This document shows, in pieces, positions 37,781-46,800 of a DNA stretch of 64,000 nucleotides. Under the pieces are notes generated by a model that searched no databases, had not been told where the DNA came from, and saw only the letters and a list, made by a program, of their open reading frames with translations. The position numbers were made by a program, and so were the translations under genes. The DNA comes from Massilia frigida (GTDB taxonomy: Bacteria > Pseudomonadota > Gammaproteobacteria > Burkholderiales > Burkholderiaceae_D), in contig NZ_WHJG01000022.1 in the NCBI RefSeq assembly GCF_011682175.1, positions 58,940 to 122,939 of the forward strand. The letters are read 5' to 3'. Positions within the stretch are counted from its first letter, which is position 1, and every line of letters starts with the position of its first letter.

Positions 37781-38053
37781 TTAGGCAACATGCATACGCG
37801 TAACTTTTTCATCCTGGGGGCAAATGTCGGTGATGCCGATCACGTTGTTCAGGCGCGCCATGAACAGGTCGAGCAGGTCGGCGTCGGGGGCGCGCAGGTT
37901 CAGGAAGACGGTATCATCGCCGGCGCGGCTGTCGAGCGCGAGCGCGGCCAGTTGCAGGCCGCCGCGGCGGGCAATGGCCAGCACGGCTTCGAGGGTGTCC
38001 AGGGTGGCCGTCTTGGAGACGGAGAAACTCAGGGGGAGGTGGCTATCGTTCAT
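37781..38053 (-). CDS. Small ACT-like domain protein
   Basis: 90 residues from the ATG at 38053 (MNDSHLPLSFSVSKTATLDTLEAVLAIARRGGLQLAALAL). The pattern of strand-helix-strand-strand-helix resembles the ACT fold of IlvM/IlvH-type regulatory subunits of acetolactate synthase, but no catalytic subunit is nearby. Divergent from an Lrp family regulator, which suggests a link with amino-acid metabolism. The longer open frame to 38254 would run through the Lrp start and is rejected. Confidence 0.55.
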   Translation of the reverse strand: MNDSHLPLSFSVSKTATLDTLEAVLAIARRGGLQLAALALDSRAGDDTVFLNLRAPDADLLDLFMARLNNVIGITDICPQDEKVTRMHVA

Positions 38054-38123
38054 GTTGAAAGGATATCCGGAGGGCGGCGGAATAGGCTTTTGAAGTAGGG
38101 GGAGCTTTTTAGTTTTCCGGAAG

Positions 38124-38170
38124 ATTCTTCTGTTGGGAATGTGATATCGTGGAAATTCTTCTTTTGGAAT
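38124..38170 (+). promoter_or_regulatory. Direct repeats before the Lrp-type gene
   Basis: ATTCTTCTGTTGGGAAT (38124-38140) and ATTCTTCTTTTGGAAT (38155-38170) recur with 31 bases between starts, close to three helical turns, right before the regulator start. This fits cooperative binding of an Lrp-type octamer on one DNA face and possible autoregulation of both divergent genes. Confidence 0.45.
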
Positions 38171-38180
38171 ACGAAAAGCC

Positions 38181-38648
38181 ATGAATGCTGCCGAACTTGA
38201 TGAGATTGACCGCAAAATCTTGCGCGAGCTGCGCCGCGATGGACGGATTTCCAATACGCAGCTGGCCGAGAAAATCGGCCTGTCGGCGTCGCCATGCTGG
38301 AACCGGGTGCGGCAGATGGAGGAGGCGGGGGTGATCGAGGGCTATACGGTGCTGCTGAGCCAAAAGGCGCTGGGCGTGCCCGATACGGTGATGATCGAGG
38401 TCACGCTCGACCGGCATGATGACGATACCTTCGAGCGCTTCGGACAGGCGCTGGCCGATATGCCGGAAGTGCTGGAAGCGTATTTGCTGACCGGGGAGTA
38501 CGATTACCTGATCAAGGTGGCGGTGGCAGGCACGGCGGGGTATGAAGAGTTTTTGCGGCGCAGGTTGTACAAGCTGCCGGGATTGCGGCATAGCAGGTCG
38601 ACGTTTGTGTTGCGGGTGATGAAGCGCAGTTATTCGCCGGAGCCGTAG
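38181..38648 (+). CDS. Lrp/AsnC family transcriptional regulator
   Basis: 155 residues. Winged HTH at residues about 8-60 (DEIDRKILRELRRDGRISNTQLAEKIGLSASPCWNRVRQMEEAGVI), then the RAM/ACT effector domain (VLEAYLLTGEYDYLIKVAVAG). These proteins sense amino acids and act on neighbouring genes; the divergent ACT-like gene is the obvious candidate target. Confidence 0.93.
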   Translation: MNAAELDEIDRKILRELRRDGRISNTQLAEKIGLSASPCWNRVRQMEEAGVIEGYTVLLSQKALGVPDTVMIEVTLDRHDDDTFERFGQALADMPEVLEAYLLTGEYDYLIKVAVAGTAGYEEFLRRRLYKLPGLRHSRSTFVLRVMKRSYSPEP

Positions 38649-38653
38649 CCTCT

Positions 38654-38764
38654 GTCGTTCCCGCGAAGGCGGGAACCCAAGTTTGTTGAACCGCCACTCG
38701 GCAACAGCACGAACTTGGGTTCCCGCCTTCGCGGGAAGTCGTTTCTGCCAATGGCAGGAACGAC
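38654..38764. repeat. Composite palindromic intergenic repeat, copy C
   Basis: Here module 2 comes first (CCCGCGAAGGCGGGAACCC... and its mirror, 38654-38737) and module 1 follows as the exact reverse complement of the copy B module (38738-38764). The unit is therefore inverted relative to copies A and B. It lies between the convergent Lrp and diguanylate cyclase genes. Confidence 0.8.
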
Positions 38765-38817
38765 GGTTTCGAGGTTTGTGGCCTTGCGAGGGAAACGTAC
38801 CAACATCAATGTTAGGA

Positions 38818-39777
38818 CTAACTAAACCTCACCACCTGGTTACGGCCCGCCGCCTTGGCCATGTACAGCGCCCGGTCCGCTTCGCCCAGCAGCACCGCAA
38901 TATCGCTCGGATTTTCCAGTGCGTGCGTCGCCAGGCCGATGCTCACCGTCACATGGTCGGTCTGCTCGGCCTTGGCATGCGGAATCGCCAACGCGGCAAT
39001 GCGCTCGCGCATCTTCTCGGCCAGCGTCTGGCTGTGTTCCGCCGTCATCTCCGGCAGGATCACCGCGAACTCTTCCCCGCCATAGCGCGCGATCAGGTCG
39101 GCTGGCCGCTGCAGCATGGCCGCCAGCGCGTGCGCCACCTTGATCAGGGTGTCATCTCCCTGCTGGTGCCCGTAATGGTCGTTGTAGGGCTTGAAGAAGT
39201 CGATATCGATCATCAGCAGCGACAGCGGCGTGCCGGAACGCTTGGCGCGCCGCATTTCCTTGTCCATCGCCACATCGAAATGGCGCCGGTTGGCGATCCC
39301 GGTCAGGCCGTCCGAAAATGTCTGCGAGCGCAGTTCCAGCGCCTGGTCGCGCAGCAGCCGTTCGCGGTTGACCGCCACGCTGACGTCGGTAATCTGGATC
39401 AGGCAATGGCGCGCCAGCCCCGGCACCTCCAGCGGCGTCACCGCCACGGCTTGCTGCATGCGCTCGCCCGCCTCGCGCGCGGCGGCGTTGACGAACAGCC
39501 CAAACGGGGCCTTGTGCAAGGTCTGCGACAACACCGATGGAAAATTGTCGCGCAGCGCCTGGCGCACGGCGCTGTCGATACGCTTGCCGCCCAGCTCGGG
39601 GAACAGTGCAAAAAAATCCTGCCCCACGACACGCTCGGCGCTCAGCTCCGAATACTGGCTCATCCAGCGGTTCCAGACCACCACGCGCTGTGCATGGTCG
39701 AGCACGATCGTGCCCAGATTGATCGCGCCGAGCACGCTCTCAAGCATGCCCTGGCCGGGTGCCGCAGCGTCCGCCAT
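38818..39777 (-). CDS. PAS-GGDEF diguanylate cyclase
   Basis: About 319 residues from the ATG at 39777, one base after the cheC stop. An N-terminal PAS domain (GTIVLDHAQRVVVWNRWMSQYS) precedes a GGDEF domain with active motif GGEEF and the RPAD inhibitory site five residues before it, so the enzyme should make c-di-GMP and be product-inhibited. No membrane segment. Third gene of a CheY-CheC-cyclase operon, implying that its output is gated by a chemotaxis-like switch. Confidence 0.93.
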   Translation of the reverse strand: MADAAAPGQGMLESVLGAINLGTIVLDHAQRVVVWNRWMSQYSELSAERVVGQDFFALFPELGGKRIDSAVRQALRDNFPSVLSQTLHKAPFGLFVNAAAREAGERMQQAVAVTPLEVPGLARHCLIQITDVSVAVNRERLLRDQALELRSQTFSDGLTGIANRRHFDVAMDKEMRRAKRSGTPLSLLMIDIDFFKPYNDHYGHQQGDDTLIKVAHALAAMLQRPADLIARYGGEEFAVILPEMTAEHSQTLAEKMRERIAALAIPHAKAEQTDHVTVSIGLATHALENPSDIAVLLGEADRALYMAKAAGRNQVVRFS

Positions 39778-39778
39778 G

Positions 39779-40405
39779 TCAGGCCGGACCCATGATCTTG
39801 GCAAGGTAGCGGTCGACCTGGTCTTGCAGGTCCTGCAGCGCGGTCAGGTCGAGGATGAAGGCAACATAGCCGTGGATCTGGTGTTTTTCGAGGATGAAGT
39901 CGATATGCAGCATCAGCACCACGGTATCGCCCTGGCCGCCGGTGGCGCTCAGGATTTCTTCACTGGTGCCGACGTGGTACTCGGGCAGGGACCCACTCAA
40001 TTCTTGCGCAAAGATATTCGCCAGGGTGCCGACGCAGGAATTGAGAATGATGTTGCCGATCTCGCTCAGCGCTTCCTGCTCCATTTCCGTCAATTCCTTG
40101 AGCGGCACCGACTCGCCCACCATCAGGCGCACGATATCGAGGCTCTTGTCTTCGGGGAACATCAAGATGGCTTCGGTCTTGAACGCGCCTTCGTAGTGCT
40201 GGCTGACGCCGCATACGCGCGCACTGTCCTTGTTGCCGAGCATCTCAGCGGCTTCAGCACGGTTGAGGAAGCTGATCGACGGTACCGACATCGTCACTTT
40301 CTCATTGACGATCTCGCTCATCGACTTGGCCGCATGACCTACGCCGATGTTGAAGATCTCGACCAGCGCATCGTGCTGCAGTTCGCTGAGATTGAACGTG
40401 CTCAT
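39779..40405 (-). CDS. CheC-type CheY-P phosphatase
   Basis: 208 residues. Both CheC/CheX/FliY phosphatase motifs, each E-x3-N, are present: EIFNIGVGHAAKSMSE near the N-terminus and EIGNIILNSCVGTLAN mid-protein. CheC proteins dephosphorylate CheY-P. Its start overlaps the CheY-like gene by 4 bases (ATGA), so the receiver is the probable partner. No signal peptide. Confidence 0.88.
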   Translation of the reverse strand: MSTFNLSELQHDALVEIFNIGVGHAAKSMSEIVNEKVTMSVPSISFLNRAEAAEMLGNKDSARVCGVSQHYEGAFKTEAILMFPEDKSLDIVRLMVGESVPLKELTEMEQEALSEIGNIILNSCVGTLANIFAQELSGSLPEYHVGTSEEILSATGGQGDTVVLMLHIDFILEKHQIHGYVAFILDLTALQDLQDQVDRYLAKIMGPA

Positions 40406-40791
40406 TCCAGGGCGCCGTCCAGGGCGCCGTCCAGGGCGCCGATCAGGGCGTGCATGCGCGCTTCGGTGATGGGCTTTTCCATGAAACCGATGCCCAGTTC
40501 CGTGGCGCGGTTGCGGGTGGCGTTCTGGACGTTGGCGGTGACGAGGGAAATGTGGGCGTCCGGGCAAGCCGCGCGCAGGTGCTCGGCAGCGGCCAGGCCG
40601 CCCATGCCGGGCATGTTGACGTCGATCAGAATCAGCACGGGAGAGAGGGTTTTCACCTTCTCGATCGCTTCTTCGCCGGTGCCGGCTTCTTCCACCTGCC
40701 AGCCGGGCTGCCGGCTGAGGATGAATTGGCGGGCCATCAGCCGCGACACCCGGCTGTCATCGATGACGAGGACAGTTTTCGTTTCGTTCAT
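40402..40791 (-). CDS. Single-domain CheY-like response regulator
   Basis: 129 residues. Receiver with Asp11/12 (VIDDSR), phospho-acceptor Asp57 (ILIDVNMPG), switch Thr (LVTAN) and Lys (FMEKP). The last residues repeat (GALDGALDGALE) because the 3' end of the gene consists of a 12-base tandem repeat. First gene of the cheY-cheC-GGDEF operon. Confidence 0.92.
   Translation of the reverse strand: MNETKTVLVIDDSRVSRLMARQFILSRQPGWQVEEAGTGEEAIEKVKTLSPVLILIDVNMPGMGGLAAAEHLRAACPDAHISLVTANVQNATRNRATELGIGFMEKPITEARMHALIGALDGALDGALE
40407..40450. repeat. 12-bp tandem repeat at 3' end of the CheY-like gene
   Basis: CCAGGGCGCCGT occurs three times in a row followed by a partial fourth unit, in frame, adding GALD units to the C-terminus of the receiver. 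Confidence 0.8.
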
Positions 40792-40989
40792 GTCACTTTC
40801 CCAGGGAATCTATGCATCAAGGCATTTTCGCATAGTTTCCCACCCCGTATAGGTAAAACGGGGCAGCCGTGGCGCCGACTTGCTTACGTTCATGCGACAT
40901 GGCAACAAAATTGGACAGGAAAGGTGTATTGGCGGGGTGCGATCCGTTAAAATAAGAGCATTCCTTCTTTTTCTCCCCTATTTCCTGAC

Positions 40990-41667
40990 ATGACTCAAGA
41001 CGAATTGAAACAAGCCGTGGCACGCGCCGCCATCGCCTACGTGGTCGACGGCGAGATCATCGGCGTTGGCACGGGCTCCACCGCCAATTTCTTCATCGAT
41101 GAGCTGGCCACCATCAAGGACCGCATCAAGGGCACGGTGGCTTCGTCCGAAGCGACCGCGGCGCGCCTGCGCGGCCACGGCATTGCCGTGTACGACCTGA
41201 ACGACGTGACCGAGATTGCCGTCTACATCGACGGTGCCGACGAGATTACCGCCAGCGGCGCCATGATCAAGGGCGGCGGGGCGGCCCTGACGCGCGAGAA
41301 AATCGTCGCCTCCGTGTCGCGCCAGTTCGTCTGCATCGCCGACGGTTCCAAGCTGGTGCAGACCATGGGCGCCTTTGCGCTGCCGGTCGAAGTGCTGCCA
41401 ATGGCGCGCGCGGCCGTGATGCGGCGCCTGGCGGCCCTGGGCGGCCAGCCGCGCCTGCGCCTGAAACCCGGCACCGAACAAGCCTTCATTACCGATAACG
41501 GCGGCGAGATCATCGACGTGGCCGGCCTGACGATCAGCGCTCCGGCCGGACTGGAGCAACAGATCAACCAGATCGTCGGCGTCATCGCCGTCGGCCTGTT
41601 TGCCCAGCGCGGGGCCGACGTGTGCCTGCTGGGAACCAGCGAAGGCGTCAAGACGCTGACGTTTTAA
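40990..41667 (+). CDS. rpiA: Ribose-5-phosphate isomerase A
   Basis: 225 residues. Interconverts ribose-5-phosphate and ribulose-5-phosphate. Recognised by [14 protein letters not shown], the catalytic DGADEI and [14 protein letters not shown] segments, and the LPVEVLPMA motif. Stand-alone gene; a TAAAAT -10-like element lies about 40 bases upstream and no clear Shine-Dalgarno is seen. Confidence 0.96.
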   Translation: MTQDELKQAVARAAIAYVVDGEIIGVGTGSTANFFIDELATIKDRIKGTVASSEATAARLRGHGIAVYDLNDVTEIAVYIDGADEITASGAMIKGGGAALTREKIVASVSRQFVCIADGSKLVQTMGAFALPVEVLPMARAAVMRRLAALGGQPRLRLKPGTEQAFITDNGGEIIDVAGLTISAPAGLEQQINQIVGVIAVGLFAQRGADVCLLGTSEGVKTLTF

Positions 41668-41742
41668 GCCATCCAAGACATCGATTCGGCAAGAAATCGA
41701 TCAGACATGATGTTAAAGAAGTAGTTCAACGACGGGGATAAC

Positions 41743-42084
41743 ATGAAGCGATTGCTTTTGGCGGTGATGTGTGTGGCGGTGCTGGGCGGCTGTTCGTCGG
41801 GCAGGAAACAAAAAGTCGAGGCGCGGCCCGCGCCCGTGAAGATGGCGGCGCCGGTGCAAGCGCCAGCGCTTGACGCCAAGGGCCAGCCGATTGCGCATGT
41901 GCCGTTCCGCCCGGGCGTTTCGTCGGTCACGGTGGAAAACATGGCCAAGAAGCAGGGTTGTACGGGTGGCGTGGGTGCCGGCCTGATGACGCCGCCGGGC
42001 CCGGTCGAGGTGTACCGCATGGTGTGCAATAACCGGACCATTTTCCAGGCCAAGTGCGAATTGCGCCAGTGTAAGCAGATCTGA
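41743..42084 (+). CDS. Small lipoprotein of unknown function
   Basis: 113 residues. Lipobox LGGC (VAVLGGCSSGRK) with Ser-Ser at +2/+3, which would favour outer-membrane sorting. The mature part is Pro/Ala-rich, then a compact Cys-containing domain (KKQGCTGG, RMVCNNRTIFQAKCELRQCKQI; four Cys), which may form two disulfides. No family recognised. Confidence 0.75.
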   Translation: MKRLLLAVMCVAVLGGCSSGRKQKVEARPAPVKMAAPVQAPALDAKGQPIAHVPFRPGVSSVTVENMAKKQGCTGGVGAGLMTPPGPVEVYRMVCNNRTIFQAKCELRQCKQI

Positions 42085-42104
42085 AGCGGAAATAAGGCAG
42101 GAGT

Positions 42105-42129
42105 GGCGCTGTCCCTGCGGGGCAGCGCC
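42105..42129. terminator. Bidirectional hairpin between lipoprotein gene and yggX
   Basis: GGCGCTGTCCC-TGC-GGGGCAGCGCC forms an 11-base stem (one G-U wobble) with a 3-base loop between two convergent stop codons. No U tract. Confidence 0.55.
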
Positions 42130-42144
42130 GTGATGCTGGCGCGA

Positions 42145-42417
42145 TCAGTCGGCCGGTGGGACGTAGCCTTGGGCAGCGTCGGCGCCGTCGCCGAAGAAAT
42201 GCTTTCCCATCTGCGTGGCCAGGTATTTGCGCGCGCGCTGGTCGGCCAGGTTCAGGCGGTTTTCATTGACCAGCATGGTCTGGTGCTTGAGCCATGCCGC
42301 CCAGGCTTCCTTCGACACCGATTCCCAGATTTTCTTGCCCAGTTCGCCCGGGTAAGGTGGGAAGTCGAGTCCTTCGGCTTCCTTGTTCAGTTTGATGCAA
42401 TGGACGGTACGGGCCAT
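42145..42417 (-). CDS. yggX: Fe(2+)-trafficking / oxidative damage protection protein
   Basis: 90 residues with the family start [30 protein letters not shown] (single conserved Cys7) and [16 protein letters not shown]. YggX protects iron-sulfur proteins in oxidative stress. Same strand as argA, 35 bases downstream, possibly one transcript. Confidence 0.96.
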   Translation of the reverse strand: MARTVHCIKLNKEAEGLDFPPYPGELGKKIWESVSKEAWAAWLKHQTMLVNENRLNLADQRARKYLATQMGKHFFGDGADAAQGYVPPAD

Positions 42418-42452
42418 GTGTACTCCTCAAGCGGATAAGTGTAAAGGCGTGA

Positions 42453-43763
42453 TTATAAAGACTTAATCAGTACTTGGGATTTGCGCTGCCAGTTATACAT
42501 ATGCTGGCGGTCCTTGGGCAGGGCGTCGACCGTGGCCGGCTTGAAGCCGCGCTTCTGGAACCAGTGCGAGGTGCGCGTGGTGAGCACGAACAGCTGCTTG
42601 AGGCCAGCCGCGCGGGCGCGGTTTTCCACGTGCTTGAGGATACGCTCGCCGTCGCCCTGGGCCTGCACTTCCGGGTTCACGGTCAGGCACGCCATTTCGC
42701 CCATTTTCGATTCCGGGAACGGATACAGGGCGGCGCAGCCGAAGATCACGCCATCGTGCTCGATGACGGAGAACTGGTCGATCTCGCGTTCGATCAGTTC
42801 GCGTCCGCGCTTGACCAGCGTGCCGTCCGCTTCCAGCGGTTCGATCAGCTTGATGATGCCGCCCACGTCTTCGATGGTGGCGCGGCGCAGGCTTTCCAGG
42901 TTTTCGTGGCTGATCATGGTGCCCACGCCATCGTGGGTGAATAGTTCGAGCAGGGCCGAGCCATCCATCTCGAACGGCACGATGTGGGCGCGTGGCACGC
43001 CGCTGTTGCAAGCCTTGATGGCGTGCTGCAGGTAGAACGCGGCGTCGGCCGGCAAGAAGCCCGCCTGCAGCACGGCTTCGGCCTGGTGCGAGGACAGTTC
43101 GCGGATTTCGGCGCCGCCTTCATCGAGCATCATCGGGGTTTCGGTGATGAACACGAGTTTGTCGGCGTGCAGGGCGATCGCGGCCGACACGGCCACGTCT
43201 TCCATGGTCAGGTTGAACGCTTCGCCGGTCGGCGAAAAGCCCAGCGGCGAGAGCAGCACCGGGCTGTCGGTGGCCAGGATCGCGTGGATGGTCTCGGCGG
43301 CGATCTTGCGCGGCATGCCGGTCAGTTCGAGATCGACCCCATCGATCACGCCCAGCGGACGGGCGGTGACGAAGTTACCCGAGATGATGCGGATCGCGGC
43401 GTGCGCCATCGGCGTGTTGGGCAAGCCCTGGCTGAAGGCGGCCTCGATGTCGAGGCGCAGTTCGCCGGCCGCTTCTTTCGCGCATTCGAGGGCGGCGGTG
43501 TCGGTGATGCGGATGCCGTTGTGAAAACGGCCTTCGACGTTCCTTAGCGCGAGCTGCTCGGCGACCTGGGGCCGCGAGCCGTGCACGATCACGACCCGGA
43601 TATCGAGCGCCACCAGCAGCGACAAATCCTGGGCCAGCACCGGCAACGCGCCGGCGGTGACGAGTTCACCCGGAAAGGCGACCACGAAGGTCTTGCCACG
43701 GAACGCGTGGATGTACGGCGCGACTGAGCGCAGCCATTGGACGAATTGGTTAGGGGTTTCCAT
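42453..43763 (-). CDS. argA: N-acetylglutamate synthase (amino-acid acetyltransferase)
   Basis: About 436 residues from METPNQFVQWLRSVAPYIHAFRGKTFVVAFPGE; an ATG nine bases earlier (43772) is also possible. N-terminal amino-acid-kinase-like domain (arginine-binding) and C-terminal GNAT domain (ATIEDVGGIIKLIEPLEADGTLVKR ... EMACLTVNPEVQAQGDGERILKHVENRA). It catalyses the first step of arginine synthesis. The frame is open far upstream, but that part is antisense to the hrpA repeats and is not ArgA. The palindromic ATTATAAT at 43771-43778 would place the transcription start almost at the start codon. Confidence 0.95.
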   Translation of the reverse strand: METPNQFVQWLRSVAPYIHAFRGKTFVVAFPGELVTAGALPVLAQDLSLLVALDIRVVIVHGSRPQVAEQLALRNVEGRFHNGIRITDTAALECAKEAAGELRLDIEAAFSQGLPNTPMAHAAIRIISGNFVTARPLGVIDGVDLELTGMPRKIAAETIHAILATDSPVLLSPLGFSPTGEAFNLTMEDVAVSAAIALHADKLVFITETPMMLDEGGAEIRELSSHQAEAVLQAGFLPADAAFYLQHAIKACNSGVPRAHIVPFEMDGSALLELFTHDGVGTMISHENLESLRRATIEDVGGIIKLIEPLEADGTLVKRGRELIEREIDQFSVIEHDGVIFGCAALYPFPESKMGEMACLTVNPEVQAQGDGERILKHVENRARAAGLKQLFVLTTRTSHWFQKRGFKPATVDALPKDRQHMYNWQRKSQVLIKSL

Positions 43764-43770
43764 TTGGCGC

Positions 43771-43778
43771 ATTATAAT
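43771..43778. promoter_or_regulatory. Palindromic -10 box shared by argA and hrpA
   Basis: ATTATAAT reads TATAAT on both strands. On the plus strand it gives hrpA a leader of about 30 bases; on the minus strand the expected transcription start falls at the argA ATG (43763), implying a leaderless mRNA. No good -35 element is visible for either. Confidence 0.4.
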
Positions 43779-43816
43779 TCGCTGCGCGACTTGCGCGCTA
43801 AATTCATGTAAAAACA

Positions 43817-46800
43817 ATGTCAGAACAGAGTAACAAGCCTTCCACACCGCCGTCGCCACCTGTCGCCACGCCCCGCAATGCCAGCGAGGCGCCTCAAGCC
43901 GTGCCGCGTTCGTCCCAGTCTCGCCAGCCGCGCGCGCCGCGCCAGCCGGGGGAGGGCGAGCGCCCGGGCGCCGGGCAGCGTCCACCAAGGGAAGGTCAGG
44001 CGGCGGGCGGGCGTGCCCCGGGCGAGCGTGCCCCGGGCGATCGTGCCCCGGGCGATCGTGCCTCGCGCGAAGGCCTGCCAGCCGGTGAACGTGCGGCGCG
44101 TGCCCCGCGTCCATCACGGGAAGGCCAACCGGCAGGTGAACGCGCGCCGCGCGAAGGCCAGCCAGCCGGCGAACGTGTGGCGCGTGCCCCGCGTCCACCG
44201 CGTGAAGGCCAGCCGGATGGTGAGCGTGCGCCGCGTGAAGGTCAGCCAGCAGGTGAACGTCCGGCGCGCACGCCGCGTCCACCGCGTGAAGGCCAGCCGG
44301 CAGGTGAACGTGCGCCGCGCGACGGCCAGGCTGTCGGTGAGCGTGCCCCGCGTGAAGGCCAGGTTGCCGGTGAACGTCCGGCGCGTGCGCCGCGCGAGGT
44401 GTTTCGCACGCCACTGCCGCCAATTACCTTTCCCGAGGACTTGCCGGTCTCCGGGCGCCGCCAGGACATTGCCAAGGCGCTGCTGGAGAACCAGGTCATC
44501 ATCGTCTCCGGCGAAACAGGTTCCGGCAAGACCACCCAGCTGCCCAAGATTTGCCTGGAACTGGGACGCGGCCAGAAGGGCCTGATCGGCCACACCCAGC
44601 CGCGCCGGATCGCCGCGTCGTCCACCGCCAAGCGCATCGCGCAGGAACTGGGCACGCCGCTGGGCGTGCACGTGGGCTTCAAGGTGCGTTTTACCGACAC
44701 CTTGCAGCCGGGCGCCTCGGTCAAGCTGATGACGGACGGGATCCTGCTGGCCGAAACCCAGACCGATCCGCTGCTCAAGAACTACGACACCATCATCATC
44801 GATGAAGCGCACGAGCGCAGCCTGAACATCGACTTCCTGCTTGGTTATCTCAAGCAGTTGCTGCCGCGCCGTCCCGACCTGAAAGTGATCATCACCTCGG
44901 CGACGATCGATGCCGACCGTTTCGCGCGCCATTTCGCCAACGGCGACAAGCTGGCGCCGGTGATCGAAGTGTCGGGCCGCCTGTACAAGGTGGAAGTGCG
45001 CTATCGCCCGGTCGACCGCGATCCGGTGGCGGCGACGCCGCCGCCGGCGGCGGGCAAACCGATGCCCAAGGCGCAGGCCGCGCGCGACAAGCGCGACCTG
45101 ATGGACGCGGTGGTCGATGGCGTCGACGAGTTGTGCCGCATCGGCTCGGGCGACGTGCTGGTGTTCCTGCCGGGCGAACGCGAGATCCGCGATTGCGCCG
45201 AGGCGCTGCGCAAGCACCATCCGCCGCACGTGGAAATCCTGCCGCTGTTCGCCCGCCTGTCGGTCGAGGAGCAGGAAAAGGTCTTCAAGATCACCAATGC
45301 GCGCCGCATCGTGTTGGCCACCAACGTGGCCGAGACCTCGCTGACGGTGCCGGGCATCCGCTACGTGGTCGACGCCGGCCTGGCGCGCGTGAAGCGCTAC
45401 AGCTTCCGCAACAAGGTCGAGCAATTGCAGGTGGAGCCGATCGCGCAGTCGGCCGCTAACCAGCGCGCCGGCCGGTGCGGGCGCGTGGCCGACGGCGTCT
45501 GCATCCGCCTGTACGAAGAAAACGATTACCTTCAGCGCCCCAAGTTCACCGAGCCGGAAATCCTGCGCTCGTCGCTGGCGGCGGTCATCCTGCGCATGAA
45601 GTCCCTGCACCTGACCGATGTGGAGACCTTCCCGTTCATCGAGCCGCCGCAGGGGCGCGCGATCGCCGACGGCTACCAGCTGCTGCAGGAAGTGGGCGCG
45701 GTCGACGAATCGAACGACCTGACCCCGCTCGGCCACAAGCTGGCCAAGCTGCCGCTCGACCCGCGCGTCGGACGCATGATCCTGGCCGCGCTGGAAAACG
45801 CCTGCCTGACCGAGATGCTGATCATCGCCTCGGCGCTGTCGGTGCAGGACCCGCGCGACCGGCCGATGGAGCACCAGCAGGCGGCCGACGAGGCGCACAA
45901 GAAGTTCGCCGACGAGAAGTCCGAATTCCTCACCTATATCAAGATCTGGACGTGGTTCGAAGGGGCCATCGAGCACAAGAAAACCAACCGCCAGCTGATG
46001 GAAAACTGCCGCACCAATTTCCTCTCGCAGGTGCGCCTGCGCGAATGGCGCGACGTGCATTCGCAGCTGCTTACCATCGTCAAGGAGCAGGGCTGGCGCA
46101 TGAACGAGCTGCCGGCCACGTACGAGAACCTGCATACGGCCCTGCTTACTGGCCTGTTGGGGAATATCGGCTTCAAGTCCGAGGATGAGCCGGGCGCCGG
46201 CTACCTGGGCGCGCGCGGCATCAAGTACCACGTGTGGCCGGGTTCTTCGCTAACCAAAAAACCGGGCAAGTGGATCATGGCGGCCGAACTGGTGGAGACC
46301 ACGCGCCTGTACGCGCGCTGCGTGGCCAACATCGCGCCCGAATGGATCGAGCGGGTGGGCAGCCACCTGCTGAAAAAATCGTGGGGCGAGCCGCGCTGGG
46401 AAAAGCGCGCCGCGCAGGTCACCGCGTCCGAACGCGCGACCTTGCACGGGCTGGTGATCTACAGCCAGCGCCGCATCAACTACGGCCAGTTCAATCCCGC
46501 CGAAGCGCGCGAGATCTTCATTCGCGATGCGCTGGTGGCGGGCGACTACGATACGCGCGCGCCGTTTTTCGCGCATAACCACAAGCTGATCAAAGAGATC
46601 GAAAACCTGGAGCACAAGTCGCGCCGTCTCGACGTGCTGGTGGACGACCATCTGATCGCCGCGTTCTACGACAAGCTCATTCCGACCGATGTGGTCAACG
46701 GCGCCGGCTTCGAGAAGTGGCACAAGGACGCCACCTTCAAGGAACCGAAGCTGCTGTTCCTGAACCGCGACGAATTGATGCGGCACGAGGCGGCCGGGGT

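Noticed and set aside
43773..44423. Upstream extension of argA giving a 656-residue protein
   Set aside because: The added part is antisense to the in-frame repeats of hrpA (His/Pro/Ala-rich nonsense) and ArgA proteins begin near METPNQFVQW.
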